Position numbers and translations under genes: made by a program
The notes under the pieces: generated by a model
The model's database searches: none
What the model was told of the DNA's origin: nothing
Seen by the model: only the letters and a program-made list of their open reading frames with translations
Part shown: positions 1-5,006 of the stretch, piece after piece
How positions within the stretch are numbered: the stretch's first letter is position 1
Layout: the number at the start of each line of letters is the position of its first letter
DNA from: JAKEGK01 sp036507695
Lineage (GTDB): Bacteria > Pseudomonadota > Gammaproteobacteria > SZUA-152
Direction: 5' to 3'
Length of the DNA stretch: 5,097 nt
Assembly: GCA_036507695.1 (NCBI GenBank)
Contig: DATCIR010000258.1
Location: 1-5,097 of the forward strand

Positions 1-75
1 AGTCGAGCCTTCAGGGACGTACTTGTGGCGTCCCCCGGCAGGAGACACCGGCGCCGCCCACGGGTGAGTAGTTAC
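1..75. repeat. Right half of a palindromic intergenic repeat element
   Basis: This is an inverted copy of the sequence at the far right edge. Bases 62-75 (GGGTGAGTAGTTAC) are a perfect reverse complement of 5007-5020. Bases 32-57 match the reverse complement of 5041-5066 at 24 of 26 positions, the differences being at 46 and 53. The spacer between these two blocks is 4 bases here (58-61) and 20 at the other end. Bases 14-19 (GGGACG) can pair with 29-34 (CGTCCC) around a 9-base loop, giving a small hairpin. The element stops at base 75, five bases before the LysR start codon, and its left boundary is outside the window. It has no coding capacity, so it resembles a dispersed non-autonomous repeat rather than an insertion sequence. 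From memory, sequences of this type recur between genes in gammaproteobacteria, but I could not check that. Confidence 0.8.
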
Positions 76-79
76 CAAT

Positions 80-997
80 ATGGATAGATTTCAAAATTTA
101 CAGACGTTTATCAAGGTGGTGGACTTTGGCAGCATCAGCGCGGCGGCCGAACACCTCGGCATTGCCAAATCCGCGGTCAGCCGCCGCATCACGGAACTGG
201 AACAACATCTGGGCGTGCAGCTGTTCCACCGCACCACCCGGCAACTCAATCTTACCGATAGCGGTAACAGTTTCTATGAACGGGCTATACGCATATTGAC
301 CGACCTGGAAGAAGCCGAACTCGCCGTATCCCAACAACACGGTGAACTGGCGGGACCGCTGAAAATCGCCGCGCCTTTGTCGTTTGGATTACGGCATTTA
401 ACACCGGCGTTCACCGATTTTATGCAGCAACACCCGAAACTGCAGCTTGACCTTGATTTCAACGACCGGCAGGTTGACCTGTTGCAGGAAGGGTTTGATC
501 TTGCGATCCGGATCAGCCGGCTTGGCGATTCCAGTTTTATCGCCCGGCGGCTCGCCACCATTCGGCATCTGGTGTGCGCCAGTCCCGAGTACTTGAAACG
601 CCACGGCGCCCCCGCCACACCCGCTGCGCTGGCGCGTCACCATTGCCTGTCCTACAGCAATGTTCCCGATTCACACACCTGGCGCTTCACGGACCACAAC
701 AACCAGCCGGGACAAATCAACGTGCCCGTGGTGTTGCGCGCCAACAATGGGGATTTTCTGCGGGATGCGGCGATTGCGGGACTTGGCTTGATTCTGGAGC
801 CCACGTTCATTGTTTATGATGCAATAAACCAAGGGCTACTCAAACCATTGTTAACCGACTACCACTGGCCGGTGATCGATGCTTATGCGGTCTATCCGCA
901 AACCCGGCATTTGTCACAACGGGTACGCGCCTTAGTGGATTTTCTGGCGCAGCGTTTTTCAGGCACGCCATACTGGGATTTAAACCTGGCGCAATAA
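80..997 (+). CDS. LysR-family transcriptional regulator (CrgA/DmlR-like)
   Basis: A 305-residue DNA-binding transcription factor of the LysR family, at the usual family length. Residues 4-61 form the winged helix-turn-helix, with the typical run SISAAAEHLGIAKSAVSRRI at about 18-37 and the wing near LFHRTTRQLNLTDSG. A linker helix (about 62-88) leads to the effector-binding domain from about 90 to 292, which opens with GPLKIAAPLSFG and contains the characteristic FDLAIRISRLGDSSFIARRL segment at 139-158. The start is set by the conserved N-terminus (MDRFQNLQTFIKVV). No good Shine-Dalgarno sequence precedes it: the only purine-rich stretch is GGTGA at 63-67, 12 bases upstream and inside the palindromic repeat. 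Family members usually bind next to their own promoter and control a divergent gene, which would lie left of the window. The ligand cannot be told from sequence. The family assignment is secure; the target is unknown. Confidence 0.96.
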   Translation: MDRFQNLQTFIKVVDFGSISAAAEHLGIAKSAVSRRITELEQHLGVQLFHRTTRQLNLTDSGNSFYERAIRILTDLEEAELAVSQQHGELAGPLKIAAPLSFGLRHLTPAFTDFMQQHPKLQLDLDFNDRQVDLLQEGFDLAIRISRLGDSSFIARRLATIRHLVCASPEYLKRHGAPATPAALARHHCLSYSNVPDSHTWRFTDHNNQPGQINVPVVLRANNGDFLRDAAIAGLGLILEPTFIVYDAINQGLLKPLLTDYHWPVIDAYAVYPQTRHLSQRVRALVDFLAQRFSGTPYWDLNLAQ

Positions 998-1266
998 AAA
1001 AAGCTGGGATGGGCAGCACTACCTCAAGGGCCGCTGCCGTTATTGTATCGTTGCGGTAGTAATCAGTATCGCGTTGCTGCAGCGTGGCGGAAACTCACTC
1101 TTTTCGGCTGCGAATAATCAGACCTGGCAATATATTTATTCTAAAACCTGATTGAATTCAAATAACCTGTCATCGAAACACGGTTTGTTATTAATTTTAT
1201 AAGTCACAACATGGCGCCAGGGCATTGTTCTACCGCGGTATTTTTATCGATGGCGCGTTATCACTA

Positions 1267-1295
1267 TTACTTACGCAGCACCATTTGTTACTTAC
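1267..1295. promoter_or_regulatory. Direct repeat TTACTTAC x2, possible operator half-sites
   Basis: Two exact copies of TTACTTAC start 21 bases apart, about two helical turns, so both would face the same side of the DNA. They lie roughly 100 bases upstream of the coiled-coil gene start. A partial third copy (TACTTA) occurs at 1345-1350. Tandem half-sites with this phasing are common for activators, but an 8-base AT-rich match in AT-rich DNA can also arise by chance. No regulator can be named. Confidence 0.25.
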
Positions 1296-1384
1296 CAGAT
1301 ATGATAAAGCAAATGGTTTTACAACAACCTTCATTCAGGTATGCTACTTATCGTTCATGCTAATTATATTGGGGATAAACGGTT

Positions 1385-1389
1385 AGGAG
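1385..1389 (+). promoter_or_regulatory. Ribosome binding site deciding the start at 1398
   Basis: AGGAG lies 8 bases before the ATG at 1398. This favours that start over the in-frame ATG at 1341, which would add 19 residues with no recognisable binding site and an N-terminus unlike a normal cytoplasmic protein. Confidence 0.75.
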
Positions 1390-1397
1390 TGGCATCA

Positions 1398-1967
1398 ATG
1401 GGCTTGTTTCAAAAACTCAAAGTAGCGGAAAAAAAAGCGTCCGACGAACTGCCAAACTACGTCGACACGTTACTGGAAAGCACCCGGCAACCCACCAACG
1501 ACGAAATTGACGAGCGCTTTTCTATTGCACGTATGTCGCTTAATACGAAGTATGGTATTGATCATGCGATGGCACTGATGCGCGGCTTGCCCAATGAAAA
1601 CTCGAACGTAATCATCTCCGTGGTAACCAAAACACTGGAATCCGCCAATATCAACGTCAGCAACATTATCGAAGACGCAAAAACCAAGGAAGGCGCCTTG
1701 CATGCCCAGATAAAACACTTAAACGAGGAAATTACGGCGCTCGAGACACAAATCGCCGCCAAAAAGGAACAAATTCATATAACTACCGCGATTCTGGAAG
1801 AAACCTGCAAGGTGCGGGAAATGCTTGAAAACGCGGAACAACAAGACAGCAGCCAAACGCCAGCCGCCAATTCATACCTGAGTTCCGTTAAAAAAGAGGG
1901 GGCAACTGAAAAAGCAGAACTATCCCAACCGGCGCTGGCGGCAAAACTTGCCATCGAAGCCGTTTAG
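1398..1967 (+). CDS. Uncharacterised cytoplasmic coiled-coil protein
   Basis: A 189-residue protein that I do not recognise as a named family. It starts MGLFQKLKVAEKKA, a short amphipathic N-terminus. A mostly helical, mixed-charge segment follows at about 15-90. Within it, GLPNENSNVIISVVTKTL (about 63-80) is followed by SANINVSNIIEDA, resembling a small helical domain. Residues about 92-148 are a strong predicted coiled coil with heptad-like spacing of I and L and alternating E and K (HLNEEITALETQIAAKKEQI). The last 40 residues are polar, low in complexity and probably disordered, rich in A, S, E and K. There is no signal peptide and no membrane segment, so it is likely cytoplasmic and oligomeric. 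It stands alone, convergent with the ankyrin gene with 76 bases between stops. The N-terminus was chosen from the AGGAG site at 1385-1389. Coding status is well supported; function is unknown. Confidence 0.8.
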   Translation: MGLFQKLKVAEKKASDELPNYVDTLLESTRQPTNDEIDERFSIARMSLNTKYGIDHAMALMRGLPNENSNVIISVVTKTLESANINVSNIIEDAKTKEGALHAQIKHLNEEITALETQIAAKKEQIHITTAILEETCKVREMLENAEQQDSSQTPAANSYLSSVKKEGATEKAELSQPALAAKLAIEAV

Positions 1968-2043
1968 GTTTTTTTAACAGCAGCAACCGAAACAACAGCT
2001 GGTGACTACCCTATCGTTTTGTGAACTCCGCCAGCCGCCATCC

Positions 2044-3108
2044 CTATTTTTTTCCACTGGTAAGTTTTTTGTATTCCTGAATAGCTTTGACCACGTCCCG
2101 GTGACCGCGCTCCAGCGCATACTTTAAAGCGTCGGTGCCGTTACTATCCACAGCATTGATATTCGCGCCCACGCTGAGCAAGCGTTTGACGATATTGGTA
2201 TTGTTTTCTTTTGCCGCCACGATCAGCGCGGTGGATTTTGCCTGGTCATACTCTTCGATACTCGCGCCGGCATTGATCAAGGTATTCACCAATTGATAAT
2301 CACCCGCAAGCGCCGCGACGATTAGCGGTGTGGCGCTATCCGAATCACGTTTCTGGTTGATATCAACCTTGTTTTTAAGCAAATTATTGATAATAATCCG
2401 TCTTTGTTTTTCGATGGCATAAGTTAAGGCAGTCATGCCGCCTTCCGCTGCATTGGGATCAAGCCCCTCCGCCAGCTGGGCCGCCGAGAGCTGATTGCAC
2501 TCGTTATCAATAATAATTTTCCATTTCTGGCCCGCTGTCGCGGACTTGTCAAACGGTTTGTTACATGCCGTTTTGACACCACCAGCGCTGTCGCCGTCCG
2601 TATCGGTGTCGGTAATCCGCTGGAGTTTTGTCAACGTGCCGTCAGGCTCTCGCAACACCAGTTCATTTTCCGACATATTTTCAATAAAGGAAAAATGCTT
2701 GGTTTTACCCTTGACATACGCCCAATTTCCTTTGCCCTGCTCATATTCCCATTTGATCATCTCGCCGGTCACGCCCCACATTCCCACTCCATTGTATTTG
2801 AACCGCTTATCAATCTGGGAACGGTCTTCAAAACGGCCGTCATTATTGAAATTGACGTAGACTTTTTCACCTTTTCGGTCGCCCACCCAGTTGCCGATCA
2901 GTGTCCGGTGGATTTTTTGTTCTTCCGGTGTTCCTGCCATGGTTTTGGAACCGGAATTTTGATGCAACTGGTCCGCGCGAGGCGGTGTCTGCGTGTAATG
3001 CACCTGGCCGTCCTTATCCACCCATTTATAAAATGCACTGTGCACAGCGGATACGCAAATCAATTGTAATAACAGAATTAAAGCAGCGATGTAACTTTTA
3101 TGAAGCAT
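2044..3108 (-). CDS. Exported DUF4124-like protein with ankyrin repeats
   Basis: A 354-residue protein predicted to be exported by the Sec route. Residues 1-25 are a signal peptide (LHK, then the hydrophobic core AALILLLQLICV, then cleavage after VHSA). Cys18 lacks a lipobox, so it is not an obvious lipoprotein. Residues 26-60 begin FYKWVDKDGQVHYTQTPP, typical of DUF4124 domains. Residues about 68-165 form a beta-rich segment (GNWVGDRKGEKVYVNF, then DGRF, GMWGVTG, and ENELVLREPDGT) resembling a lipocalin-like domain. After an Asp-rich linker (167-173) and a region with Cys182 and Cys204, ankyrin repeats occupy about 224-253, 258-287, 291-320 and 323-346. The middle two are the best, with TPLIVAALAGD and TALIVAAKENN. 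Ankyrin repeats usually bind proteins, so a periplasmic binding role is inferred. The start at 3108 is preceded by AGGTG with 6-base spacing and begins the signal peptide. The longer in-frame start at 3177 would bury the signal, so I rejected it. Confidence 0.92.
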   Translation of the reverse strand: MLHKSYIAALILLLQLICVSAVHSAFYKWVDKDGQVHYTQTPPRADQLHQNSGSKTMAGTPEEQKIHRTLIGNWVGDRKGEKVYVNFNNDGRFEDRSQIDKRFKYNGVGMWGVTGEMIKWEYEQGKGNWAYVKGKTKHFSFIENMSENELVLREPDGTLTKLQRITDTDTDGDSAGGVKTACNKPFDKSATAGQKWKIIIDNECNQLSAAQLAEGLDPNAAEGGMTALTYAIEKQRRIIINNLLKNKVDINQKRDSDSATPLIVAALAGDYQLVNTLINAGASIEEYDQAKSTALIVAAKENNTNIVKRLLSVGANINAVDSNGTDALKYALERGHRDVVKAIQEYKKLTSGKK

Positions 3109-3234
3109 GTCGATCACCTGTTTCAGACCCCATGGAACAATAGAACATGGATATTCAACTCCAACAATTAAATTCAATCAACTTACTAATGACTTTCAGG
3201 AATCGTTGTTACTTATATGACGCGTTAATACGTG

Positions 3235-3257
3235 AATCGCCAACTGGCCAGGCGATT
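3235..3257. repeat. Perfect 7-bp inverted repeat
   Basis: AATCGCC (3235-3241) and GGCGATT (3251-3257) are exact reverse complements around a 9-base loop. The repeat lies about 130 bases upstream of the ankyrin gene start and has no adjacent T-run on either strand. It could be an operator or a small hairpin in a leader transcript. Short repeats of this size do occur by chance. Confidence 0.35.
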
Positions 3258-3453
3258 TCCTCATAACCTGCCTAAACGCCTGGATAGACCTGCTGGAGAA
3301 AAAACTTACATGGCGCAGCCGCCGGGATCCCCCCTGGCCGGATACACGAATATATAACGACCAAATTACAGCGATCTTTACGCGCACATTACCCGCGGGG
3401 GTCTTTTATTGGGGGGACACATAGTCAGCAAAGCGTTGTTTTTACGGGAATTA

Positions 3454-3483
3454 TTGATTTAAGGAGTCTGCCGGGGATATAAC
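3454..3483 (+). promoter_or_regulatory. Promoter-like pair facing into the NHL gene antisense
   Basis: TTGATT (3454-3459) and TATAAC (3478-3483) match four and five of six bases of the sigma-70 -35 and -10 hexamers, with an 18-base spacer. On the plus strand nothing coding follows for several hundred bases, so transcription from here would run antisense through the NHL gene. A match of this quality is not rare by chance. Confidence 0.22.
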
Positions 3484-3512
3484 GAACGGGGTCGGCGTGA
3501 TACCCGGCAACA

Positions 3513-3545
3513 CCCTGGCCGGTTGAAAGGAATGCGGAGCCAGGG
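3513..3545. repeat. Inverted repeat just after the NHL gene stop
   Basis: CCCTGGC (3513-3519) and GCCAGGG (3539-3545) pair perfectly around 19 bases. The repeat begins one base past the stop codon of the minus-strand NHL gene. It could stabilise the 3' end of that transcript or act in termination, but no U-run follows on the minus strand, so a classic intrinsic terminator is not supported. Confidence 0.4.
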
Positions 3546-3546
3546 A

Positions 3547-3981
3547 TCAATCCTGTGGGGACCAACGGAACAACACGATACGATTATTATAGGTATCCGC
3601 AATCCATATCAGGCCATTGCGCGCTTCGACACCTTCGATTTTGTCGAGCGGCTTGCCGCCCGCCTCGGTAATCGTTGCGCCTTCGGTTCTTTGCGCGTCA
3701 AAGATCCGCAGCCGGTTATTGTACTGGTCTGCAACAAATAACCAGTCACCGTCCAATGCCAGGTATTTCGGTTCATTAAACGGCGGTTGTGAGTTCACGC
3801 TGTGATGATTAACATCCGCGATAAAAACCCAGCGGCCGGAAGGATCAAGTTCCAAATCATGGGGGTGGGCAAATATGTCCGTAGTGGCCCGGACAAATTC
3901 CGGCCCTGCGATTGCCACGGAAAACCACCCGCACACCACCGAAAGCCAGAATGTCCCTTTGATCAGCGCTGACAATTTCAT
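3547..3981 (-). CDS. Short exported NHL-repeat protein, possibly reduced
   Basis: A 144-residue protein with a Sec signal peptide (residues 1-25: MKLSALIKG, the hydrophobic core FWLSVVCGWF, cleavage after AIA). Three NHL-type repeats follow: HDLELDPSGRWVFIADVNHH at 41-60, YLALDGDWLFVADQYNNRLRIFD at 73-95, and about 117-138 with IWIADTYNNRIVLF. NHL repeats build beta-propellers that usually need about six blades, so this is about half of a normal propeller and may be incomplete or need to assemble with another copy. The step from repeat 1 to repeat 2 is about 31 residues, while repeat 2 to repeat 3 is about 45. This suggests that some 14 residues were lost in frame after VNHH. The start at 3981 has AAGGAA with 7-base spacing and begins the signal peptide. 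The in-frame extension to 4062 is unlikely. The product probably sits in the periplasm or outside the cell; its partner and function are unknown. Confidence 0.85.
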   Translation of the reverse strand: MKLSALIKGTFWLSVVCGWFSVAIAGPEFVRATTDIFAHPHDLELDPSGRWVFIADVNHHSVNSQPPFNEPKYLALDGDWLFVADQYNNRLRIFDAQRTEGATITEAGGKPLDKIEGVEARNGLIWIADTYNNRIVLFRWSPQD

Positions 3982-4231
3982 GATTAAGTTCCTTGTGATG
4001 ACAACCCAAGTATTGATTATTGTTACCTCCCCCACCAAGGTGTTTTTTGCACCGTTTTGCATCGATAGTGGGCGTAATGCACACGCGTAACTCGTTCCCG
4101 ACGGACCATTTTACAGTTGGCGCCTAATATTAGCGTAGTTACATGCGTTTGCGCGGCGTTTTATTTTGGCCTGCATTTTGCTGGCAATTTAAATTGCATG
4201 ATAACCAGATCACCAACCCGCGAGGTGCAGC
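3982..4231. promoter_or_regulatory. Divergent control region between the NHL gene and the 98-codon ORF
   Basis: This 250-base region separates the minus-strand NHL gene from plus-strand reading frames and should hold promoters for both directions. The NHL ribosome binding site (AAGGAA on the minus strand) is at its left edge. Further right the sequence is AT-rich, with a perfect palindrome at 4184-4197. TTGCTG at 4179-4184, a 16-base spacer and GATAAC at 4201-4206 form a weak plus-strand sigma-70-like pair overlapping that palindrome. No convincing gene is present. Confidence 0.4.
4184..4197. promoter_or_regulatory. Perfect 14-bp palindrome GCAATTTAAATTGC, operator candidate
   Basis: GCAATTTAAATTGC reads identically on both strands with no spacer. 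It lies 34 bases before the ATG at 4232 and within a weak -35/-10 pair, where a dimeric repressor would block transcription. The AT-rich centre with GC ends is typical of operator sites. No regulator can be assigned. Confidence 0.45.
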
Positions 4232-4528
4232 ATGCGTATCATTCAAAAAATGCATGGCATAGATGGCAAGTTGTCACGATCCAATTCCATGCTCTTGGAC
4301 ACATTACTTCATCAGCCAAGTTTGCTGCTTTGGCGCAGCGCCAGAAACATGGTGATCTGTGATCAACCGTTGATTACGCTCAGCGCGGCGGTTCAAGCCG
4401 CCACCCGGGGCAAACTGGTAATTGGCGAAATTCCTGATACATTTACACTGTATCGGGCGCTGAAATACAGTGTTGAAATACGCAAGCGTTGCTTTCATAA
4501 CATGGAAGTCTGCGATACTGAATCTTAA
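4232..4528 (+). CDS. Possible small orphan protein, 98 residues
   Basis: An open frame that starts with ATG, preceded by GAGGTG with a rather tight 4-base spacing. It ends 25 bases before the DUF2934-like gene on the same strand, so the two could share a transcript. I recognise no domain. The second half (LITLSAAVQAATRGKLVIGEI, then DTFTLYRALKYSVEIRKRC) reads like a folded, mixed alpha/beta protein, while the first third is less convincing. Its Cys residues (43, 87, 94) show no metal-binding spacing. There is no signal peptide or membrane helix. Codon choice is ordinary, with no rare-codon bias. It may be a lineage-specific gene, the remnant of a longer gene, or a chance open frame. Confidence 0.42.
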   Translation: MRIIQKMHGIDGKLSRSNSMLLDTLLHQPSLLLWRSARNMVICDQPLITLSAAVQAATRGKLVIGEIPDTFTLYRALKYSVEIRKRCFHNMEVCDTES

Positions 4529-4542
4529 CTTAGCATGCATAC

Positions 4543-4547
4543 AGGAA
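4543..4547 (+). promoter_or_regulatory. Ribosome binding site deciding the start at 4554
   Basis: AGGAA lies 6 bases before the ATG at 4554. An in-frame ATG at 4470 overlaps the end of the preceding ORF and would add 28 residues unlike the lysine-rich tail, so the later start is preferred. Confidence 0.75.
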
Positions 4548-4553
4548 CCGGTC

Positions 4554-4907
4554 ATGGCGAAAAAAAAAGCACTCAAAGCGGCGGCAAAAAGTAAAACGAC
4601 TGTGAAAAAAGCTGTAAAAAAGCCGGCAAGTACAAAAAAAGCGGCAAAAACCGCAAAAACCAAGAGTTCCGAAGCGAAAACGACCGGGAAAAAATCCACG
4701 GCAAGTGCTGCCACAAATCCTCCCACAAAAAAACTCAAACTTGCGGTTAAGGCCAGCGCCGCCAAGGATGACAAACGTTTTACATTAATTCAGCAAACCG
4801 CTTATTACATCGCGGAAAAACGCGGCTTTGCGGGCGGCGACCCGGAACAGGATTGGCTGCTGGCGGAACAACAGGTGGATGAAATGCTCAACCGTTCCAG
4901 CACTTGA
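4554..4907 (+). CDS. DUF2934-like protein with a histone-H1-like lysine tail
   Basis: A 117-residue, very basic protein. Residues 1-72 are low in complexity, with about 23 lysines mixed with A, T, S and P (MAKKKALKAAAKSKTTVKK, then VKKPASTKKA). This is the style of histone-H1-like or AlgP-like tails that bind nucleic acid nonspecifically. Residues about 75-112 (RFTLIQQTAYYIAEKRGF, then DPEQDWLLAEQQVDEML) match the short helical DUF2934 pattern, including its aromatic helix, the acidic D-x-x-x-D-W-x-x-A-E core and an ending helix. The function of DUF2934 is unknown to me. The tail suggests DNA or RNA association in the cytoplasm, which is an inference. The long A-runs in the tail codons are prone to slippage, though the frame is intact here. 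The gene ends 38 bases before a strong terminator. Confidence 0.88.
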   Translation: MAKKKALKAAAKSKTTVKKAVKKPASTKKAAKTAKTKSSEAKTTGKKSTASAATNPPTKKLKLAVKASAAKDDKRFTLIQQTAYYIAEKRGFAGGDPEQDWLLAEQQVDEMLNRSST

Positions 4908-4945
4908 CTAAGCCTGGACCCGACAGGATTTTTACATCAGTCATA

Positions 4946-4982
4946 AAAAAGCCGGTCATCACTTTTTAACAACCGGCTTTTT
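4946..4982 (+). terminator. Intrinsic terminator after the DUF2934-like gene
   Basis: AAAAAGCCGGT (4946-4956) and ACCGGCTTTTT (4972-4982) form a perfect 11-bp stem with a 15-base loop. The GC core ends in five Ts on the plus strand, and the A-run gives a T-run on the other strand, so it can terminate in both directions. It ends the DUF2934-like transcript and shields it from whatever lies right of the window. Confidence 0.93.
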
Positions 4983-5006
4983 CATTGCAGCAATTTAAAA
5001 ATAGAA

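Larger units (their letters stand above)
998..1397. other. Gene-poor spacer between LysR and the coiled-coil gene
   Basis: No convincing gene is visible in these 400 bases on either strand. The LysR stop is followed by A-rich sequence and a weak inverted repeat, GGCAGC at 1012-1017 with GCTGCC at 1033-1038. This has no T-run, so it is at best a poor terminator. From about 1120 the sequence becomes AT-rich. It holds two short perfect palindromes: TGGCGCCA at 1212-1219, and TACCGCGGTA at 1231-1240, which is followed by TTTTTAT. An 8-base direct repeat, TTACTTAC, sits at 1267-1274 and 1288-1295. A TATGAT hexamer near 1297-1302 resembles a -10 box but has no matching -35 at normal spacing. This stretch probably carries the control region of the downstream gene. 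Confidence 0.5.
3109..3546. other. Intergenic region with inverted repeats upstream of the ankyrin gene
   Basis: No gene is well supported in these 438 bases. The part next to the ankyrin gene (3109-3200) should hold its promoter, although I see only weak matches on the minus strand. A 63-codon open frame at 3196-3387 on the minus strand has no clear ribosome binding site and an unconvincing sequence. Perfect inverted repeats are AATCGCC at 3235-3241 with GGCGATT at 3251-3257, and CCCTGGC at 3513-3519 with GCCAGGG at 3539-3545. The latter sits directly after the NHL stop codon. A promoter-like pair lies at 3454-3483 on the plus strand. An ACCC/GGGT mini-hairpin at 3391-3402 precedes TCTTTTATT. 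Confidence 0.5.

Noticed and set aside
998..1114. Continuation of the LysR frame past its stop codon
   Set aside because: About 39 codons stay open, but the protein already has its full family length and the extra residues show no LysR similarity.
1341..1397. Upstream ATG at 1341 as the start of the coiled-coil gene
   Set aside because: There is no ribosome binding site ahead of it, while AGGAG is well placed before the ATG at 1398.
1940..1975. Terminator at the end of the coiled-coil gene (GGCAA/TTGCC hairpin and a T-run at 1969-1975)
   Set aside because: The stem is only five base pairs and sits 16 bases from the T-run, too far for an intrinsic terminator. The alternative CGGC/GCCG pairing has only four pairs.
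3109..3177. N-terminal extension of the ankyrin protein to an ATG at 3177
   Set aside because: It would place 23 unrelated residues before a clean signal peptide, while the ATG at 3108 has a good AGGTG site.
3196..3387. A 63-codon minus-strand frame with a segment (AFRQVMRKSPGQ) faintly like the end of an AraC-type DNA-binding domain
   Set aside because: The resemblance needs two missing residues, the rest does not fit, no ribosome binding site is visible, and no adjoining remnant of the rest of the domain is evident. Chance is the better explanation.
4304..4774. A 156-codon minus-strand frame with a very hydrophobic stretch
   Set aside because: It is the complement of the lysine-rich tail of the DUF2934-like gene. 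AAA codons read backwards give Phe-rich runs that mimic membrane segments. It also overlaps the 98-codon ORF and has no clear ribosome binding site.
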